The notes beneath the pieces were generated by a model, which was not told where the DNA came from, did not search any database, and saw only the letters and a program-made list of their open reading frames with translations. The translations under genes and the position numbers were made by a program. From the NCBI GenBank assembly GCA_023653785.1, contig JAMKCH010057902.1, positions 330,517-394,516 of the forward strand: a DNA stretch of 64,000 nt. The letters are read 5' to 3'. Source of the DNA: Ophioderma brevispina. Taxonomy: Eukaryota; Echinodermata; Ophiuroidea; Amphilepidida; Ophiodermatidae. Of this stretch, positions 23,786 through 36,218 are shown piece after piece (the stretch's first letter is position 1; every line of letters starts with the position of its first letter).

Positions 23786-24306
23786 AGAGACACTGGCACA
23801 TTTGAAAAATAGTGTGCCCTCTAGATTTTTCAAAATTGATATTTTTGCTGGTTATAAAGCTTTTATATACATTAGCCCTCACCTGAAATTATTAAGCCCA
23901 AATCAGCACGCTTATGGGTAAACAGAACGATTTTATAATTTTGCCGGGTGACAAATCAGCAGACACAGAAAACACATGTCAGAGTTGATTTCATGGCCTG
24001 CACCTTATCTGACTGGTCTGTGACCTTTGTGGTTTTAATATCAATGAGTACGAGTCTATGATATTCATGTAATAGACAGGTTTGTTATTACGTTTGTAAG
24101 CCGATTTTTAAGTTACGGCAAACTTAAAAGTTAGCCTACAAATTATCTGGATTCCTTTAACCTCTTATTAATGTCCCTATCTGCTTTTGGGTAGTTATTT
24201 TTATGTGCAAAATATATCTCTATTCTTCCAATGGCCTAGACTATCATTTGCAAGCAAATTGAAGAAATTTCATATTTTCTGAAAATGTGCCAGTGCCAGT
24301 GCCTCT
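23786..24306. mobile_element. TTAA-flanked non-autonomous DNA transposon, 521 bp
   Basis: TTAA direct repeats lie at 23782-23785 and 24307-24310. The left end is AGAGACACTGGCACATTT. The right end inverted is AGAGGCACTGGCACTGGCACATTT, i.e. the same motif with one extra six-base repeat. No open frame of useful size is present. Confidence 0.8.
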
Positions 24307-24343
24307 TTAAAATCAAATATCATGATCCTTTGGAGGTAATTAA

Positions 24344-24806
24344 AGGTGCATGTTCTGATCCTCTTTGGGCTCTTGATTTACCCGGTAGTATCGATTTTGA
24401 TATCAGATGAAAGGCAATATTTTCTCATTGTCATCCTGAAATTTGAGCCCTCTAATCCATTTCATTCCAAAAAAACCTGTCGTTTTAATGGTTAACTATT
24501 AATATTAGCACAGTATTGAATAGGGCTTTGCAATATGCATTATTGCTTCTACCATAAAAACTGCAAGTTTGTTTCCCACGATACTTGATGGGGCGTATGT
24601 GCAAGTGCCAGGCTCTCAAACTGTCATTTTAATGGTTAACCATCAATATTAGCACAGTATTGAATATAGGCTTTGCAATATGCATTATTGCTTCTACCAT
24701 CAAAACTGCAAGTTTGTTTCCCACGATACTCGATGGGGCATTGTGCAAGTGCCAAGCTCTCATATCAAGTAGAGAACACAATAGACATAAAAATTAATAA
24801 GCACCT
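24344..24806. mobile_element. Probable TTAA-flanked element, 463 bp, with an internal 144-bp duplication
   Basis: TTAA lies at 24340-24343 and 24807-24810. The ends begin AGGTGC in inverted orientation, so only about 6 bp of terminal inverted repeat is visible. It starts 34 bp after the preceding TTAA element. An internal tandem duplication occupies 24478-24766. The short inverted repeat makes this call weaker than its neighbours. Confidence 0.5.
24478..24766 (+). repeat. Direct tandem duplication, 2 x 144 bp
   Basis: The unit contains TTTTAATGGTTAAC, TTAGCACAGTATTGAAT, CTTTGCAATATGCATTATTG and GTTTCCCACGATACT. The second unit starts 144 bp after the first and is roughly 90% or more identical by eye. 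Confidence 0.85.
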
Positions 24807-24810
24807 TTAA

Positions 24811-27800
24811 TGTAATGTTTGGATGATCATTTTGATTATTCCGAGTCTATGAAGAAGGTGCTAGAATTTGCTAGATTTATAAGGACTTATCTAGCAGTCT
24901 TTGCCTGTTATGACAAATTTTGATTCTTTGGTCACTACATTCAATCTAACCAACAAAACACCATAGCTTAAAAAGGCTGCATGGATAAAAAAGGACACTC
25001 TTAAATTATTAAAGCATACATGCCATACATGGTTCAAGTACATTGATGGGTACTGGTTCCATACAAAGAACAGAATTACATCTTATGTTAAGACCTATCA
25101 GGGATTTATTGCATGTCAAAGCATCGTGTTTCTATCCAAATATGACCCTTTCTTCTTTCCAAAGCCTGTGACTCAGGCCCTCAGCTGGTCTAACTTCACC
25201 CAGTTTTGTGTCGATTTAGATAATTCTCTTCATTTGTAGGGATTTTTACTATTCTGTACTTTTTCAGTTTCATTCAACCGGGGCTTTGGTGTTTCCTGGG
25301 GAATGGGTGTATCCCCCTTGTGTAAGACTTAATAAATGAATCATTAAGCTTCACAAATAAAGCCCATAAACACCAACTCTATACATGTCTATTATTGATT
25401 ATTTCGTGCAAAAATTACAATTAGGAATAACCGGAGAATGTAAAAAAAATTATTACTTTTCACAATTCAGATGTGTGGGCCACTCTTTAGTCTGTATCAT
25501 TTGCTATTTACTTCACTGCTCTTATTATGTTAGTAGCGCACATATTTCTAAACATGCCAAGAGTGTGATTCTTATAGCAAGTCTTTAAACAAGACATGCC
25601 AAGGGGTACTGTAGGCCTGTGATAATATTACAGCAAGACATTCCTGTACATTGGTTATTTTGGAAATTATTTTTTGATCATTCAAAAAGATAGTTTCCCC
25701 CTAAAATTCAAGGCCATTTTGGTTGCATAACTTACTTAGAACGGATTTTAGAAAAACTTTTTAAAATTTGAAGAGAAAATTTGGCTCTGGCCACCAAATC
25801 TGTTGCTTTTTTCCAAAAAAAGTTTTGGTAATCAACACACACTTCCTTTAAATTCTCAGAAAAATTGGCACCGTTTGATTTCATGGTCAAGAGTCAACAA
25901 TTAAGGGAATATGGGGGTGGAAGGGCTAAAAAATAACAAAATTGAAAGTCAGGACAAATTACTTTTCTTTTGCGTTTTGTTTGACAACAAAAGGGAAAAT
26001 AATTGTTCGTTTTTATTACTACTGACCCCCCTTAAATCATGTCCCATGGGGCTATTGGCACCATAGTGGTTCATTCTATAGCCCACTTAGTATACTTCAA
26101 ATTGCTTTTTTTGTTTTTGTTTTTATCCCACTCTCTAGGGTAAATCATTTTCGAGAAATCCTGCGCGCCGCGATGACATATCGTCAAATTCACTTTGAGA
26201 TATCGGCAATTTATTCTAGCAAAACTGTTTTTTTAGGTTTTTTTATATTTTAGAACGCTGTTTTGCTCTCATTATATATTAAACAATAGAATTGAATTCA
26301 CTAATAATGTGTACAACTTAGAGATCAACAGCAAATTAGGTTTTCCAGATATAGAATTTTAAAAGCCGAAAAAGTTAAATCTCGCAGCTTGAAAAAAAAC
26401 GAGAACATCAAGGATGCTGTGGCTTACTCCAGAGGTGTGGCGTTTAGTTGTGCAATGAGGTGAAAACAAAACAAGTAAGTGAAATTCCCATATCCTAACG
26501 TACCTTAACTGCATTTTTCCACTTTTCAAAAAATCCGGAGCGGACCCGTTTGTTTGGGGAAATTGACCCTAGCTTAACAGAAAAATAACGATACCACCTT
26601 TTTGCGGTGATCGTCAGGTATGTAGTCCTTTTCCGAGAAGGATGTTTGGGATATAGGCCTTATGCCAAGTGAAATTTGTTCATTGTTAAGGCCAAACAAA
26701 AAAAATACAAAGTTTGTTACCAAGATAGTCCAAAAACCCCCCCCCTAAATGTCAAATGCACTTTTTATTTTGAATTTCCAAAAAAAAAATGAAAAGGGCT
26801 TCCCAGAAATTGCTCAAATGGCAAATGGCAAGTTCAAGACAGGAGAAAATAAAATTGATTGTAAATTATTAGTCTTACAAAACAAAAATATGATTTTGGA
26901 TCACTTGGATATCTTATAAAATTGAAACATTCTATCATCTGTTTTGTCTTAACATGCAAATCTCATCAGTAAATAAAAGAAAAAACAACAACAACAAAAT
27001 ACAGTAAACACATGGCTCAAATGAAATGCATGTGGCCTACTATTACTGGCAACAAACTTGAATCCTGGCTGACGCCACTATTTACATCAACACCTGGCTC
27101 CAAACAGGACAATCCCCCCACCAGTGCGTCCTGTATCATCAAATTACCTGAATACCCCCCACCCATCAAACCATCAACTCCTCACACCAGGAATCGGACT
27201 TTGTCATTGCAACCACTGATTCAGTATGCACAAACCAGGGGCAGCAAAACGGACACGGACTAACTAATATGGAGTTAAAACAAACCTAATTTTTGCACAA
27301 TTTATTGCTTAAGGTACTTGGTATATCAAGGGTTAAACAGTAAAATATAGATGACATGAGGATTAGGAAGGGATTGTGTATGGCCCAGGCCAGGGAGATA
27401 GTAACAGAAATTATTTAAGTACTCATTAAACTGCTGTTTTCTCAACTTTATTACAACTTTTGAAGAACACTGAATTTTCTTCCATTGGAACATCTTCCCC
27501 AATTTTTCAATTTCCGAAATGGTAAGAGTAAAAACTACATCCTCTGTTGACTGGATAGATATGGTTCAGAATGGTCAGAATTATTAAACTCATATCCTAT
27601 GTTATTAAAGCTAAATTGCTTACATTAGAACATTCCCCTTCCTGCATCAGCCACCAAATACCACAAACAACCATTTTAATAAAGGAAAAAACTTTCCCAC
27701 CTTCAACCACAGTATTATCACTGAGCCTGTCAAACCAAAGTATTACAAAATTTTGTCAGTACAGGATCTACTGCAACTTTTGGTCTTTTTTTTCAATTTT

Positions 27801-29530
27801 GGCTTTCTGGCTTCTTATACTCGATTCTCTGATATGTGACCCCGTACCATATTTGCAGAGGTGAAAAATCAATGAGCGAAGGGACTTCTGTAATCATGTT
27901 ATTGTGAGGAATGTTCAGGCCTGGAAATCACACTATTGTGCGTTTCCATACATGAATGAATTGTATTTAGTGGCAGGTGAGTGGGTTATATGACCGGAGT
28001 GTACTCCAAAATAATCGGTGTGGCACCCCCCCCCCCTGTTGCATTTGAATTCTTTCATTTTCCCTCTCCGACTTGATTGAATAGGTACAAAACTCCAGGG
28101 GGACCAAAGTAATCAACGCGAATCGACTATAATAAAACCTGTACCGGGGGGGCTGATTTTTTTTGAGCCCAAAAAATGGGGTCTCCGAAAACTACGGTTG
28201 TTCAGAAAATTAAGAACAAAAAGCTTCGATCTCCATCAATTCCCAATACTTGGTTTGAGGGGTTTTGAAGAAAATTTGGTAGAATGTGGCTTTGGACATG
28301 AAAAGTAGGTCTCTGGAAATGTCCTAAACATGGGGTCACTGGAACCTCGAAAAAGAGCCTGAATGGTACATAAACCAGTATTCCTCCCAATGTGAAGAAC
28401 CCCCCCCCCCCCACATGTTACATTTAATTGTTTTGTGTATACCCACATTTGAAACATTTTTAATTTGTATGTACCACATTTTGTACCATTAAAACCATTT
28501 AAGTCCCAATTCACCCACACAAGCACATATGCAAACCACACACAAAAGTAACACAACACAATAGTTCATAAAATAATGAAGTGGCATTCAAAGGAAAAAC
28601 AAGAATAATTTCTTTAGTAGTCCTACAAAGACAACTTTGTCAATTTACAGACCCCCCCCCCCCCCGGTAACACTCCATGTGTGACAAAAATCATGTTATT
28701 GCACAAATATACCTAGTGTAAAATTACTAGGGCATTGCTATATGAAAGCACTGCAGAGTGTCAGGGTCACTCTAACCAAAACATAAACATCCAGGGCTAC
28801 ACATAAGCACATGAGGTGTATATCTATTACTGACCTTGTGTTCAAAAAATGGTCCCTGTTTCTTGGTAGAGGACCTACTAACAATGCATTCAAAGAGTCG
28901 CCAGACAACTACAGTGAAAAACCAGAGTATTTGACGATGATTGTCGTCTAACAAGAATGGGTTACAATTACATTTCTGTGACGTTTCTTGAAGTTATGCC
29001 CTGTTTCTGAAGTGTTATGGATTCCAACGGGGGTGAGTGTTTTGGGCCCTATAGACTTTTTGCTCAAACCTCCGCCAGCATAACTGTTTTGTTTTATACT
29101 GTGCGTATAAATGGGAAATAAAGTTTGTGAAACAGATTGGATCTATCACCCACCCACTCTCTTATAGACTTACTTCGTAGGCCAACAATGAAATACATAG
29201 CAAATTAAAACAAAATTTCGCTCGCGAATTGCATTTTGACCATACTTTTGAACGGAAGCTCCGATTGTTGCAAAACAAAAAAGCAAAAAGAAAGCGAAAG
29301 CGTAATTTCCTAAATTTAAAAATTTTGCAATTTGTCTTTTAGCCCTTCCAACCCCAAATTCCCCCTTAAAAAAAACATGACTTCATTACACAGCGAGGAA
29401 CTCGACCGTGTTTTTCTTCTGTACGGTTTCTTCTTCTTTCTTTCTGTCAACATGACTACTATCTCAGACATGGAACATCCCATAATAACCATGATCATGT
29501 TTTGAGGAGTCCAAGTGTGGGAAAATATTT
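24811..29530. other. Long stretch without recognisable genes
   Basis: No gene, RNA or complete element is supported here. Content is AT-rich unique-looking sequence with long homopolymers, including C runs near 28030, 28400 and 28655. Short open frames (for example 27012-27263 and 27571-27864) lack recognisable domains, splice context or biased composition. Confidence 0.5.
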
Positions 29531-29547
29531 AGGATCCAAAACATGAT

Positions 29548-29691
29548 GATAAAATTGGATGATTTATGTCAATATTAATTGGTCTCGCTCTTGGTTTTAA
29601 AATATTGGCTATCGCTCGCCTGCCGTCTCGCCCAATATTTTGCAACTAGAGCTCGACCAATTAATTTGGGCTTAATCGATCCAATTTTATC
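29548..29691. mobile_element. Small foldback element with arms of about 60 bp
   Basis: The left arm (29548-29608) and right arm (29632-29691) are inverted copies sharing GATAAAATTGGAT, AATTAATTGGTC and AAAATATTGG. The loop is 23 bp. The GC-richer loop and the palindromic form suggest a MITE. Confidence 0.75.
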
Positions 29692-29749
29692 TTCAAAATG
29701 TTCACAAGGACAAGTACATGCCCACAAACTTTTGACAGGACTCAATTGG

Positions 29750-30560
29750 TGTCAAAGGTCACGATAGGGGTCACAGGGGTAACAACGTAACATGCAAAAA
29801 AGTTCTTTTTAAAGGGAATTAGCTCAAAATCTCAAAACTAATCTGGGGTGGGGGGGGGTATTGGGGGGGGATGAACATCTGTAGGACTTGATCAACATAA
29901 CAAAAAGTCAATTAGACTGTCTATGACACAAGATTAGGGGTAAGGCGCCGTCAAAAGACATCAAATTAGTTTACACTTAAATCACCTTCTTTTCACAGAT
30001 TACATAGTATTCACATGACTATGTATATGGTGCGGGGGGTGTAGAGGGGGGGTAGCTTGACGTCCCACACAAAAGTTACTAATGACATTTGATCAAAATG
30101 GTCATCTGGGGTCACTAAGGTCAACTCCTTTACTGTGTGTTAAAATTTAAAAATATTTTTTTTTTTTTTTAATATTTTTATTCCATCCTGTAGGACTTGA
30201 GAGGTCAAAAAAAGTCAATCATGGACACTCAATCACCTGACCCATGGTTTAGGGGTAAAAGGTCAAAATACTTCAAATTATGTTTACACTTCAAATCAAC
30301 ACTCCTTCTACAGATTAAATAGTATAATCATGTGACTCATGGGATGTGGTGTGTTTGACACCCCCATCAAGACAGATAATTAATGAAAATACTTAATGAA
30401 ATTTTGATCAAGGTAACTGGGGTCAAGCTCATTTTTACAAAATACACTACCCCATCGGACAGATAACATTGCATGGTCACATGACTCATGCATACGACGC
30501 AGCTTGAGATCCTTCACCAAGTTCATAGGTCACAGGGGGTCAAGGTCATTAAGGGTCGCT
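29750..30560 (+). repeat. Degenerate tandem duplication of about 310 bp rich in GGTCA motifs
   Basis: Two blocks (from about 29878 and 30188) share CTGTAGGACTTGA, AAAAAGTCAAT, TTAGGGGTAA, ACACTT.AAATCA, ACAGATTA.ATAGTAT and CATGACT/CATGTGACT in order. A partial third block follows near 30436. Frequent AAGGTCA and GGGGTCA motifs relate it to the arrays at 20.7-22.6 kb and 50.6-51.4 kb. Confidence 0.65.
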
Positions 30561-30684
30561 TCTGGTCTGAGTACCCTTGACTGTGTTCAGATCTGTAGAC
30601 AGACAGATCTAGTTTCTTTTTCTTTCTTGCAGTCGAAGTAAATAAGCTTAAAACATTACTGTTTAAACACACTTGTATGTGTGC

Positions 30685-31150
30685 GTGTGTCCCGGGGGGG
30701 TTCTTGGGGTTTTGGTCGGGGTACCCATGCTGTACAATTCACAATAATCAAGTAATAGTCCCGCTAGGGGTACAAAATTCAAAAAAACAAAAAAACCGAA
30801 AAAGAAGAAAAATACAAAATTAACCTAAACATATTCAAAAATAAAACCCAAATGTGTAATCGTTTTCTTGCAGTAGAAAACTGTGTCATTTTTCTTGTAT
30901 ATTTAGATATTTTAAAGGATATCTTTTATTCACGTATTTTAGACACAGGTCCCGCAAGGGGTATAATTTCACGCAAATGGTCCCGTTAGGGGTATCTTTT
31001 CACTGAAAAATGGGCCAAAAAACTTTGTTGATCCCGTTATGGGTATATTTCACTGAAAATGGTCCCGTTAGGGTCACTTCAGAACCCTGGAACGAGCGGG
31101 TGGGTACCCAACAAACCCCTGAGAACCCCCCCCCCCCACCCCGGGCGTGT
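30685..31150. mobile_element. Inverted-repeat element with G/C-run ends and short internal repeats
   Basis: The left arm (about 30685-30727: GTGTGTCCCGG, G run, TTCTTGGGGTTTTGGT, GGGTACCCA) is mirrored by the right arm (about 31101-31150: TGGGTACCCAACAAACCCCTGAGAA, C run, CCGGGCGTGT). Between them, TCCCGnnA(G/T)GGGTAT-like units recur at about 30757, 30949, 30980, 31031 and 31061. No protein is encoded. Confidence 0.7.
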
Positions 31151-31556
31151 CAGTGAGTGAGTCACGTCAAGGGAAGGCTACCGGAAGGGCCTTTTTGGTC
31201 CACTGGCGTTTTCCCCATACATAATTGTTTTTTTATGAAAATTATGTATGTTACTTTTTGTATTTTAATAGAAATTTTGGTATTTGATATAATCCATTTT
31301 GTTTTTTGATGTTATGTTATTGGAAATAAATTTGAATGATCTTAATGTATAAACAAACAACAAGCCAAAGTCAGACAAACAATGAGATGTAAGCGTTACA
31401 TTCATCAGTATCAAATAAAAGTCTTATTTCTTTGGCCATATTGCCCTTATTCATGACAAAAGCATGTGTAAAATGCTGGTTTTCAAATCAAATTAAGATT
31501 AATTATTTGGTTAATTTTCATGAAAAAGTGCAATATGCAAAAAAAAAAATACTTAA

Positions 31557-31916
31557 AGACACTCTCAGGATCAGCGAAAGATGGCAAAATATTTGAAAAT
31601 TTGCAGGAACAGGAATGCTTAAAGTGAAGGATAGGTCTGTAGAACTCTCATAAGATACTTTTCTCTAACTGAAAAATTGACAGAAAAGGAGGGGAAAAAC
31701 GCAGTGTTCAAAGATATGACTCTCCATTCAGTTACGTGCTGTAGTCAGTGTTCGTACGGACAGTAGGGACTAAAATATCCGATTTTGTTGTATAGGCTGC
31801 TTCTGGGTTATCATTTGCATGATATGTTAGGGTACTGTACTTGTTACAGACACTGCACAATGAGGTGGAATGATTTTTCACTTCTCTGCTTAGTTGGCAA
31901 ATCACTGAGAGTGCCT
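31557..31916. mobile_element. TTAA-flanked non-autonomous DNA transposon, 360 bp
   Basis: TTAA lies at 31553-31556 and 31917-31920. The termini are AGACACTCTCAG (left) and the inverse of AGGCACTCTCAG (right), a 12-bp inverted repeat with one mismatch. It is non-coding. Confidence 0.75.
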
Positions 31917-31920
31917 TTAA

Positions 31921-33263
31921 TACTGATTAATGTCAAACTTGTTCTCATATTTGTAGGTCTGCATATTTGTCTTATTTGTTTGCCAACACATTTATTTTTT
32001 AACCTTATTTATTTCAGACTGCAATTGAATAAAAGAAAAAAAATAGTTGTAAAAATTTGTTAACTTTAGACCTTTGAATCCTGCAAAGTGCCACTTTTTT
32101 CTGAAAATGTCATTCTTTGGTAATAAGGAGTGTGGGTGGGGAGAGCAAATGTTTTCTCTTTTCTAAACATCCAGTTTAGTGAACAGTATATGCATGAAAT
32201 GTTCATGAATAGGGGGGCTTTTTCATAGACATCTTGGAATGACTTGATTGCACATGGATGATTTGGACAACTTATTGTAACACAATTATACGACTACTGC
32301 ATAGTATACCAATGCCACTCTATTGTAAGGCATTCATCATGATATCAGAGATGTAGTTATCAAGGCCATATTTCAGGGAGTTGATTTTAAAGACAGCAGC
32401 CAATATGATCACCGTCAAAAGATTTAAAAGCCTACAATGAAATTACCATTTTCTTAATATATCAGCTGCCATTTGGCATATTAACCCTATTGACACGGCC
32501 AATGTTATATAGTTAGCACTAATTCATAGGCTTTAGAGGATGGTATCCACAGGCTTGCAGGTCATTGGAAAAGCCATCTAAAGAATATCAGCAAAGACTA
32601 GGCTTGTTTGGACTAATTTAGATGCATTTTTCAAGCTGATTCTGAGTATGGGTATATTGGGACCTAGAAATAGTAATTTTGACCCCCTTTTTGAAACAAA
32701 ATTTGAAAAAAAATTTGATTGTTGAGCAACTGGAGTCGCTTGCTGTGTCAAAGGATTCAAAGCATTTTCAATTAAAATAAAAGTGCCAGAAATGAATTTC
32801 TAAAGGTCAAAGGCATTTTTCCTAGTTTATTTTTTTTTTTTTTTTTTTTTATTGATATGTTGAAATGATATCATCAATATTACAGATTTATAGCCCATTT
32901 GTAGGTTTTATTAAAAAATTTAAAAAAAGAAAAAACCTAAAAAATTAAATATTTGAATTTTAAACATGTCAATAAACACAAAACAAATGAACATGATGTT
33001 GCTGTTTACTCACACACACACATTATGCCATATATTACTTTGCACTTTTATAATAATTTTGGGATGACATTATATAATACATAGGTTTAATTAACTTTGA
33101 AGGTAGCCACATTGGCTGCCATCTTGAATTCTTAACTTTAAAAGAGCTTTGAAACTAAGTCCATATAGATAATTTTTTTATATTACATGAAAATAAGCCT
33201 ATGAAAAGGATCATAACCTTAAGACTGAGCCATCTGCATACAAATGCATCATGAGAGAGCTCT
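31921..33263. other. Unassigned AT-rich sequence with a poly(T) tract
   Basis: No gene recognised. A long T run lies near 32829-32850 and a CA run near 33012. Confidence 0.4.
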
Positions 33264-33267
33264 TTAA

Positions 33268-33617
33268 AGGCTGACTCAGAGATTTCCCGATGAGGGCGTA
33301 CTAAATTTTCAAACAAATCGTGTTTTTTGCATGTACATAATGCTTGTCCATATACTAATCATTGTGTGAAATAACTAAGCTCAAATCAAAGTCCTTCATA
33401 TAGAAAATCACAACTTTGTCATAAAATTCCGGATCCGGAATTTTTGTTATACACGGTATCCTATGGCACTGTTATACTGTGCATAAATGTTTACTGCATG
33501 AAAACGGAAAGTCCGATTCATCTCTAACTTTGGAATTGAACATATTAGGTGGCTATCTTTAGTTCTAGATGGATTTCTACTCAAAATAATTATATTTCGA
33601 AATCTCTGAGTCGGCCT
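33268..33617. mobile_element. TTAA-flanked non-autonomous DNA transposon, 350 bp
   Basis: TTAA lies at 33264-33267 and 33618-33621. The left terminus is AGGCTGACTCAGAGATTTC and the inverted right terminus is AGGCCGACTCAGAGATTTC, giving 19 bp with one mismatch. An internal perfect palindrome TTCCGGATCCGGAA lies near 33427. It is non-coding. Confidence 0.85.
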
Positions 33618-34518
33618 TTAATTACTCTTTCCTGGAAAAAATGGATGGATGGATGTATGAACCATCCGAAAGTTGGGAGAAAAACGATGTCGGAAACCAT
33701 TTTAACATACTTTATAAATTGAGAATCTTTCAAATCTATGTTCCTTTATTCGCTTCGAAAAAACATTGCCCTCTTTCCTTAACTTTATTTTTCTGTTTTT
33801 ACTTATTTTCTTACTTTTTTATTTTATTTTAGTAACGCGACCATTATCCTTATTTTCCCCCCGGAAAATGTACGTCCGTATCGAATACGGAAAATCCGTA
33901 CTAGTTGGAATGTCTGCACTTGCGAAACATTCTCGGTAGGTGGTCTACAACTGATCCAGTTCAATTAAGAGAAATTTGTATCCTCAAAAAATCTCCTGTC
34001 ACTTAAATAGATTTTCTGATAGGCAATTTAAATAACCTAAAACACCATAAAATTGTTTAGTATAGACTACTAAAGAGTAATGTATATCATTTTTTCCTCG
34101 TTCATAAACCAATAACATGGGAATTTGTACTAAACAAATGTTCTGGTCTTGTTATTATTGCCTACCATGGTGAGTTAAGTGCTTTCACCTGTAGAGAAAA
34201 TTATTGCACACATGTATTACTAAAATTTAATAATGCATAAATATTAATGCACACATGCACATCCAAATTGGATGACAGTACAGATGATAATTAAAATTAG
34301 ATTTTTAAAAAAGCTAGACTTTTGCAGTTTTTGGCTTGAACACTCACTATATTTAGAGAATTTAGAATGTGGGATGCCTTTTGTTATTCACCAATCAGAG
34401 CAAATATGTAAATGAGGTTCTTAAGATCCACATTAATGACAGACAACCTGTGTAATAGTACCAGCCAGCCCAATACTAGCTACATACCAAGTTTCATTCA
34501 GTCTGCATTCTATACTCC

Positions 34519-34685
34519 ATTTATCTTCCTCGAGTCAGTGATGTCAGACAGATGTTTTGCATGTGCATTTTCACACCCCCTTTATACGCACGCGTGGATA
34601 TGCCAGCGCTTTGAATTAACGCCCGCGTTTTCTTGCTGCGATCACTTCATACTACCCTGACGTCACTGACTCGAGGAAGGTAAAA
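34519..34685 (-). mobile_element. Short TIR element (MITE) family 'B', copy 1
   Basis: CTTCCTCGAGTCAGTGATGTCA (34525-34546) is repeated inverted at 34658-34679 with one mismatch. The interior is GC-rich compared with its surroundings and contains ACGCACGCGT. In reverse orientation it aligns loosely to 46371-46568, sharing the GTGAYGTCAGGGT block. Confidence 0.8.
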
Positions 34686-34689
34686 GCAC

Positions 34690-35190
34690 TAAAGTTGAGA
34701 AATGAAGGTTTACCTTTGATTGACGCAAACCAGCTTGCCAAAATCCAAGTAGTCTTTCAAGTATAGCTGGTAGCCCACAATAGTGAGGGACTGTAGTGCA
34801 CAATCTCATGTGAGTATGCAAATCTGAATAAAATTGTCAATTTTGGTACACAAGTACTTCATACATTGATAATAAAAAAAATGATGGAAGCACTTTCCAT
34901 ACCCCTTTCATGGCCCCCAACTTGGATTTCAAGGTTACACAGGAATACAATTTTTAAAATGTTCCAAATGCATTGAAAAGCACACCATGATGTTTGTCTG
35001 GTTACAAGGATTCCAAAAAGGTAATGTTTATACTACCTATGGCTTATAGTTTTGGAATTATTGGGTAAAACCTGTAAAATGGTGAAAAAGTCAATTTTGA
35101 TTTGCACAGGGTTAAAAAATTAAAAGTTGCTCCAATTCTTGTAAAATGTGGTTCAAATTGTTCATTCAGCTCATAGAAAGAAATACATAG
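34690..35190. other. Unassigned sequence
   Basis: No gene or recognisable repeat. Confidence 0.4.
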
Positions 35191-35620
35191 TGAATCAAAA
35201 ATTGTGTTCGAAAAAACACAAAATTTGACCCTGATCTGTTTACTCAACTGTGATGCAATTGATGTTTTCATGATCTGCATATCTTCAACTTAGTATGCTG
35301 AAAAAATGAAGGAATTTGGTGAAGAAATGAGGTAGATATGAACGATTTTCTTGGCTGATCCATTTTTACCCCATTCCAATGGATTTACACAGTTAAGCTG
35401 GGTTTTCAGTTCCAATATTTTGTCTGAATATGGTGATAAATCTTTCTGCATCAGCCTTGAAAATCTTTCTTATCTACCTCATTTCTTCACCAAATTACGT
35501 CATTTTTTTCAGCATAGAAAGTCAAAAATATGCAGATTATGAAAACATCAACTACGTCACAGTTGAGTAAACAGGTCAGGGTCAATTTTGTGTTTTGTTA
35601 AGCACAATTTTTTTTATTCA
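35191..35620. mobile_element. Foldback element with arms of about 160 bp
   Basis: The left arm (35191-35350) and right arm (35459-35620) are inverted copies. Shared blocks include ATTTGACCCTGA, CTGTTTACTCAACTGTGA, TTGATGTTTTCAT, ATCTGCATAT and TTTGGTGAAGAAATGAGG. The loop is about 108 bp. It has no protein-coding capacity. Confidence 0.8.
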
Positions 35621-35834
35621 CTCTGTAAAGGAATAGTTTTGACTATCTTACGTGTTTAGTTATTAACCAAAATGGTGAATAAAGTCAACAGCTATTGGAG
35701 GCTATTGGAATCTATTGACCTGTGACCATTTTGTTGGATAATTGGTGAAAATAAGCATGTTTATCCCATTTTTCAACTTAAGTAGGGGAAACCAATTTGC
35801 ACACATATTACTCTAATCACAAGTGACTAACTTT

Positions 35835-36130
35835 GGCCGAGAGAGTGGCTAGCGGTTAGGGTTGCTTGCCTCTGGCACATAATTTACATCAAAAATACCG
35901 GGTTGAATCCCGGGTGGGGTCGTGGCAATGCTGGGATTTATTGGGTTTACTATCAATTCTGGAGTTGATCTGTCCACTACCAGATATTGATTAAATACAG
36001 AATACCGCTCTCCTCCATGGTTCACTTGGAATTGGGCAAATGGATCATGAAAGCATCCCGTCCTTCGGACTACGGGGACATTAAGCGTCCCGGTCCCGGT
36101 ACAGGGACAAGTACAAACTGTACATTTTAA
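35835..36130 (+). mobile_element. tRNA-derived SINE, copy 1
   Basis: The tRNA-like head has an A box (GTGGCTAGCGGTTAGGG at 35845) and B box (GGTTGAATCC at 35901). The body that follows includes TTAAATACAGAATACC, CTCCTCCATGGTTCACTTGG and a CCGTCCTTCGGAC...GGACATTAAGCGTCCCGGTCCC segment. The same head and body recur at 45241. The polymerase III boxes support a SINE rather than a functional tRNA gene, because the acceptor stem does not pair convincingly. Confidence 0.85.
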
Positions 36131-36185
36131 CTGTTATGTTTCCTTACAAAATCTGTGCAGTGTCGATTAAACACCTCATGTTTTA

Positions 36186-36218
36186 CCTGAGATGAATATA
36201 CAAACCGTTCATCTCAGG
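36186..36218. repeat. Perfect short hairpin
   Basis: ACCTGAGATGAA is followed after a short loop by TTCATCTCAGGT. It lies just past the SINE tail. Related half-motifs (ATCTCATCTCAGG) follow at about 36240. Confidence 0.7.

Noticed and set aside
29874..30060. Single TGACC motif matches as regulatory sites
   Set aside because: Such short motifs are part of a degenerate repeat; isolated matches carry no evidence of function.
35835..35920. Functional tRNA gene
   Set aside because: A and B boxes are present but acceptor and anticodon stems are poor, and the same head is joined to the same body at 45241, so it is a SINE.
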